Below are positions 60,540 through 64,000 of a DNA stretch of 64,000 bases, piece by piece. The notes beneath the pieces were generated by a model, which had not been told where the DNA came from, did not search any database, and saw only the letters and a list, made by a program, of their open reading frames with translations. The position numbers and the translations under genes are program-made. This DNA comes from Anoplopoma fimbria. Taxonomy: Eukaryota > Chordata > Actinopteri > Perciformes > Anoplopomatidae. The stretch is taken from assembly GCF_027596085.1 (NCBI RefSeq), contig NC_072458.1:17530433-17594432 (forward strand), read 5' to 3'. How positions within the stretch are numbered: position 1 is the stretch's first letter; each line of letters starts with the position of its first letter.

Positions 60540-61030
60540 TATACTGTATATATGTGATAGTTGCCCACGGACTGCCATCCCTCCTCCCCCTCCCACCTGT
60601 AGTGTTTCCAACTTGGCACCTCCTCCTCCATAACTATCTTGGCTCGTACCGCTGAGTGCTTTTTTCCGAGCCCAACGCCTGCTTCCTCGCTCACTGATCG
60701 CTAATCAGAGCTCACGTCCCTGCTGGTCTCCAGTTAACCTACAGGCACTTGGGAGATGCTCCTCCACCTCCTCTGCATATGGCCATTGTGGATTTTGGGC
60801 GGCAGCCAGGGTGCCCTCTCGTGCACCGCCCGCCCGCCAAACGTTGGCCCCGTACTGAGGCACAAAGGCATTTGTATGCCAGTCATGTTTCGGAGGGGCC
60901 GCTGGCTCTTTAAGACTGTGGGAAAGAGGGCATTTCTACACTGAAACTGCCCCGTTTTCACACATTCCTGAGGAGGGCATATTGAGCTCATTATCATATT
61001 TAACTACAATGGCTCTTTGTGCAGGATATG
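60540..61030. promoter_or_regulatory. Candidate conserved non-coding element
   Basis: The most distinctive non-coding island of the right half. It is complex and of balanced composition, with TGCATATGGCCATTGTGG, GGCATTTGTATGCCAGTCATG and GAGCTCATTATCATATTTAAC, and lies between AT-rich flanks. Open frames exist on both strands but none resembles a protein. The appearance is that of vertebrate enhancers near developmental genes; this is inference only. Confidence 0.35.
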
Positions 61031-61034
61031 GGAT

Positions 61035-61955
61035 TTGGAAAGGTTCCAAATATCCTCGGGTGCATGTGTAGTTGCACATGTGTGATTCTTTCTTCATATT
61101 ATTTGTGTGTAAACTGAAACATAACTAATATATTCAGTAATGTGAAGAGTATAATAAGCTAATTTAAAAGCACAGTTCTATTGTTGTCATTAAAAAAAAA
61201 CTAAAAAAAATACATACATTCTATTTCATTCATACTACAACATTAAAAACTGTATGTTGTACACAATATATTGTACATGTGCTGATAATAGTAAAATGAT
61301 AGTGCATGGATTCTGATCAAAGTGAAAAAAAAATTGATTTAAAGGGACTTTTTCAAAACATGGCAAAACAACGGTTGTTTCTTATTAATAGATTATAACT
61401 CATTTATAAATAAGAAATATATTTATCGACCATTAATTAAGCCATTTGTTACAACTAATAAACCATTCATGAGGTTATATCTTTAGAGTTGAACAAATCC
61501 AACAAAAAACAAGCCAACAATGTGTTAGTTCAATACTTTCTGACTACGCTGACTGTAGTTCTCAGACCCAAAACGCATTTGTTTCTATTGAAGACGTAAA
61601 TCTTCATTAAGAAACAGGTAACACATATCTCTGATGATTTAGCACCAATGTCAACAACATTTTCACCTTTCTACAGCCTAGACATACTAGTTTTGTGAAA
61701 AGGCCATATTTCCAACAGCAAAATACTTCTTTAACAGAACCTTTAAAGTAGTGAAATTCTGTGTTTTCAAAATCATTAGCACCACCTTTGTATGCAACCC
61801 TGGTGTGACTGCATGTGTAATGTTGCAGGTATGTTTGTGTCAATGAGCGTGCTGTATTGAAGATAGCAGGTGGGGGTTGGAGAGTGTGTATTGTGTTACA
61901 CAGGAACACATTAGCAGTCAGCCACTCTGAAAGTGGCGCGCTCGTTTCCAACTAG
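61035..61955. other. Intergenic, no gene seen
   Basis: AT-rich, with no recognisable gene. Confidence 0.5.
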
Positions 61956-61959
61956 GATG

Positions 61960-62420
61960 CTCCCAGCAGCCACACTGATCGAAGCCGACATCAACAGCTT
62001 TCCCCCAGCTTCCCTTCCCTCAACACACACACACACACACACACTCACACACACACACCAGCACCAGCAGCAAAACATTTTTGCTTGACAAAAATGGCGA
62101 CAGCAGCATAATCAATTTGAATCCTCTTTCTCCGCCGACGCCAGTGAAACCGAGCCGAGAAGGAGGAATTATTGCAACAGATGCGGAGCGAGGCCGTCAT
62201 GTTTCACTGTGTATTCCCACTCGCGGACTGAAAATATAGACCCCCCTGCCCTGGACGTATCACCCTACGTCTAGACCCCCGTCTCTGACTCGTCCTCACC
62301 ACATGAGGCCAAACAGAAAGGGAGGGCGATTCTTCCTCTTTCGGGAAAAAGGTTAAAAGGGGCTGTCTTTCATCAGCTCATCATCCACAACTCCTGCATA
62401 ATTTATGGGCTTGTTACTGT
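61960..62420. promoter_or_regulatory. Candidate non-coding island around a (CA)n repeat
   Basis: A GC-richer block, including CpG-containing stretches (62120-62290), with a (CA)n repeat at 62023-62058. No convincing coding frame. Confidence 0.25.
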
Positions 62421-62424
62421 AATC

Positions 62425-63410
62425 AAAAATTCTTCTTTATTTTTTCTCATTTTTTTTTTTTTTTGAAAGGGGAGGGTGGTAGATGCACTGTGGAGGCAAA
62501 GCATTCCCGCACAAACTTTTTCCCGCGAGCCCGGGCCTTTTCATGTGAAATGAGATACTGCTATGATGTCCCTCGGGTAAGAAGGAACACACACACAACA
62601 CATACACAAAGTTGTGAGGGAAAGAACTCTGTGTACACATGCAGCACAATATCTCAAACTTCCCTCTACTCTGCTCATGAATGGTAATGGGGGCATAATG
62701 TACAGACAGATTCACACACTGTAAACCGAGGGCAGCTTGTGATGCTGTTGGTTTACAGGCTATTGTTGGCTTCTTAATCATGAGGTCATATATCTTGTTT
62801 TTTTGCCTATTATGAATCTATAAACCAGTTCTTTCATCATATAAAGTGATGGATGTAAGAAATGATTTGACAAATATGTACCAAAACCCAAATATTTATT
62901 TTTTTATTATCTATTAACCATTCTAAAATATCTATTATATCAAATTTAGAAGCAACCCTGGTAAACTGTCAACTACTACAGTAAATTTGGAGGAAAAAAT
63001 AGGCCAAATTATATTAAGATCAATCAGATTTACGGAATGTATCAGGTGAAGTTATATAAAGAGGAGCAAATCTGCATAGATGGAGTGGATGGATGGGTCA
63101 AACAAACATATGACCTTCACCCAGGAAACTTTGCCTCATGTCCAGTGTGAAACAAAAAGTCAACATTGACTTATTTTATGTTACATCAGTACTTTACCTA
63201 GGCTATGTAACAAGAAGGATATAAAAAACATAGTTATTTAAACATAAACCTCAAAACTAAACCTAACCAAGTAGTTTAATTGCCTAAACCCAAAAAAACG
63301 CTAATATGATTATCAACCAACTCCTGCAATAAGCAATCACTTCGAAACAACAAGAACTTAAAAGATCAACTTAGCAGAGCAGCAACTGTTGCTCTTCCCA
63401 AGCATCAATC
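62425..63410. other. Intergenic, no gene seen
   Basis: AT-rich. The stretch at 63190-63320 (AACCTCAAAACTAAACCTAACC, AAGTAGTTTAATTGCC) resembles a low-complexity teleost repeat. Confidence 0.45.
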
Positions 63411-63426
63411 TCTGTTACAACTTTAC

Positions 63427-63620
63427 CTTTCCATTCTGGCTGAGGAAACAGAAGGAGTGCTTTATCATGTCATACATATTGTTTCCAAACACAATCCCTG
63501 CAGCTGTACGATCCTCCTCCAGAGGACTGAATTCTTCTCCGCATCGCTGAACTGTCACGTCTGTCCCACTAACATCCCCTACAGTGGCAGAGAACGGGCG
63601 GGAACTCCCCATCATTACAG
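63427..63620 (-). CDS. Possible coding exon, unidentified
   Basis: On the minus strand an acceptor-like CACCATTCCAG precedes a stop-free 63-codon stretch that starts with two ATG codons (63615, 63612) and ends at a strong donor, GGAAAG|GTAAAG. The translation (MMGSSRPFSATVGDVSG..., ...NNMYDMIKHSFCFLSQNGK) has mixed composition, unlike the microsatellite-driven frames nearby. It could be the first coding exon of a minus-strand gene. No family is recognised, and SCMH1, FOXO6 or HIVEP3, suggested by human synteny, are not evident. Confidence 0.3.
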
Positions 63621-63702
63621 CTGGAATGGTGTGTGGTGTGCATGTGAATGTGCTGCATGAAGACACGAATGCGGGAAGGGAATGTTGGTACGCTGTGTTT
63701 AT

Positions 63703-63704
<2 letters not shown>

Positions 63705-63731
<27 letters not shown>
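63705..63731 (+). repeat. (GT)n microsatellite
   Basis: About 13 GT units. Confidence 0.95.
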
Positions 63732-63733
<2 letters not shown>

Positions 63734-64000
63734 CGAAGCTGCCTAACGAGTGATGAACACTTAGCCATCTCACACTATCGGAATCTTAAACCGCAGTCCT
63801 TAAAATACTGTCCCGACAGTCACCGCCGACAGGAGAGAGGAAGTCGTGCCCACAAAAAAACAGCGATTCTATGTGATTCAACCATCGTTCATCGACCTCA
63901 TCAAAAAATTTGGCCCATACCAAGGGTTCTTGATAATGCAGCCTCATTTCCACGCGGCTGCCAGTAAGCTGACCTGAGTAGCAAGACGATGACTCTCGAG

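Overview
The window looks like a nuclear chromosome segment from a teleost fish, most likely a percomorph. The reasons are an intron-containing gene structure, two recognisable vertebrate genes, tRNA-derived SINEs with a teleost-style tail ending in CTGTAATGTAAT, and several medium-copy repeats that I recognise from memory as common in percomorph genomes. There is no bacterial, plasmid or phage organisation and no CRISPR array. The clade call is inference; no alignment could be run.

Two genes can be supported. (1) A cited4-type transcriptional co-regulator on the + strand. It has a promoter and non-coding first exon at about 10.6-10.9 kb, a 2.25 kb 5'-UTR intron, a single coding exon at 13164-13916 (250 aa, with a long polyglutamine tract and an intact C-terminal CBP/p300-binding region), and a 3' UTR of about 2.5 kb ending at an AATAAA near 16.44 kb. 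(2) A Schlafen-like protein 1 gene (slfnl1) on the - strand. It has four coding exons between 38513 and 36324 (375 aa by my splice model), a possible non-coding first exon near 38.93 kb and a poly(A) signal just past the stop. Its AlbA_2/Schlafen core keeps two Glu and one Asp with the spacing of the nuclease triad of SLFN11/13. In human 1p34.2 CITED4 and SLFNL1 are also close neighbours (with CTPS1 between them), so the two identifications support each other. No ctps1 exon is visible here.

Layout: 0-10 kb is AT-rich intergenic DNA with dispersed repeats, a nested inverted repeat cluster (6.2-7.1 kb) and a young SINE (9.95 kb). 10.6-16.5 kb is cited4. 16.5-36 kb is intergenic with a second near-identical SINE (20.85 kb), a LINE 3' end (22.4 kb), a third SINE (26.76 kb) and a strong palindrome (33.07 kb). 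36.3-39 kb is slfnl1. 39-64 kb has no recognisable gene. It is rich in microsatellites and dispersed repeats, carries an LTR-like unit (54.7 kb), and holds several GC-richer islands that look like conserved non-coding elements. Two stop-free minus-strand segments with splice-like borders (57.0-57.3 and 63.4-63.6 kb) may be exons of an unidentified gene.

I did not find a convincing novel multi-gene system. The points most worth a second look are the apparently intact catalytic triad of slfnl1, the four compact hairpins, the two unassigned exon candidates, and the candidate regulatory islands.
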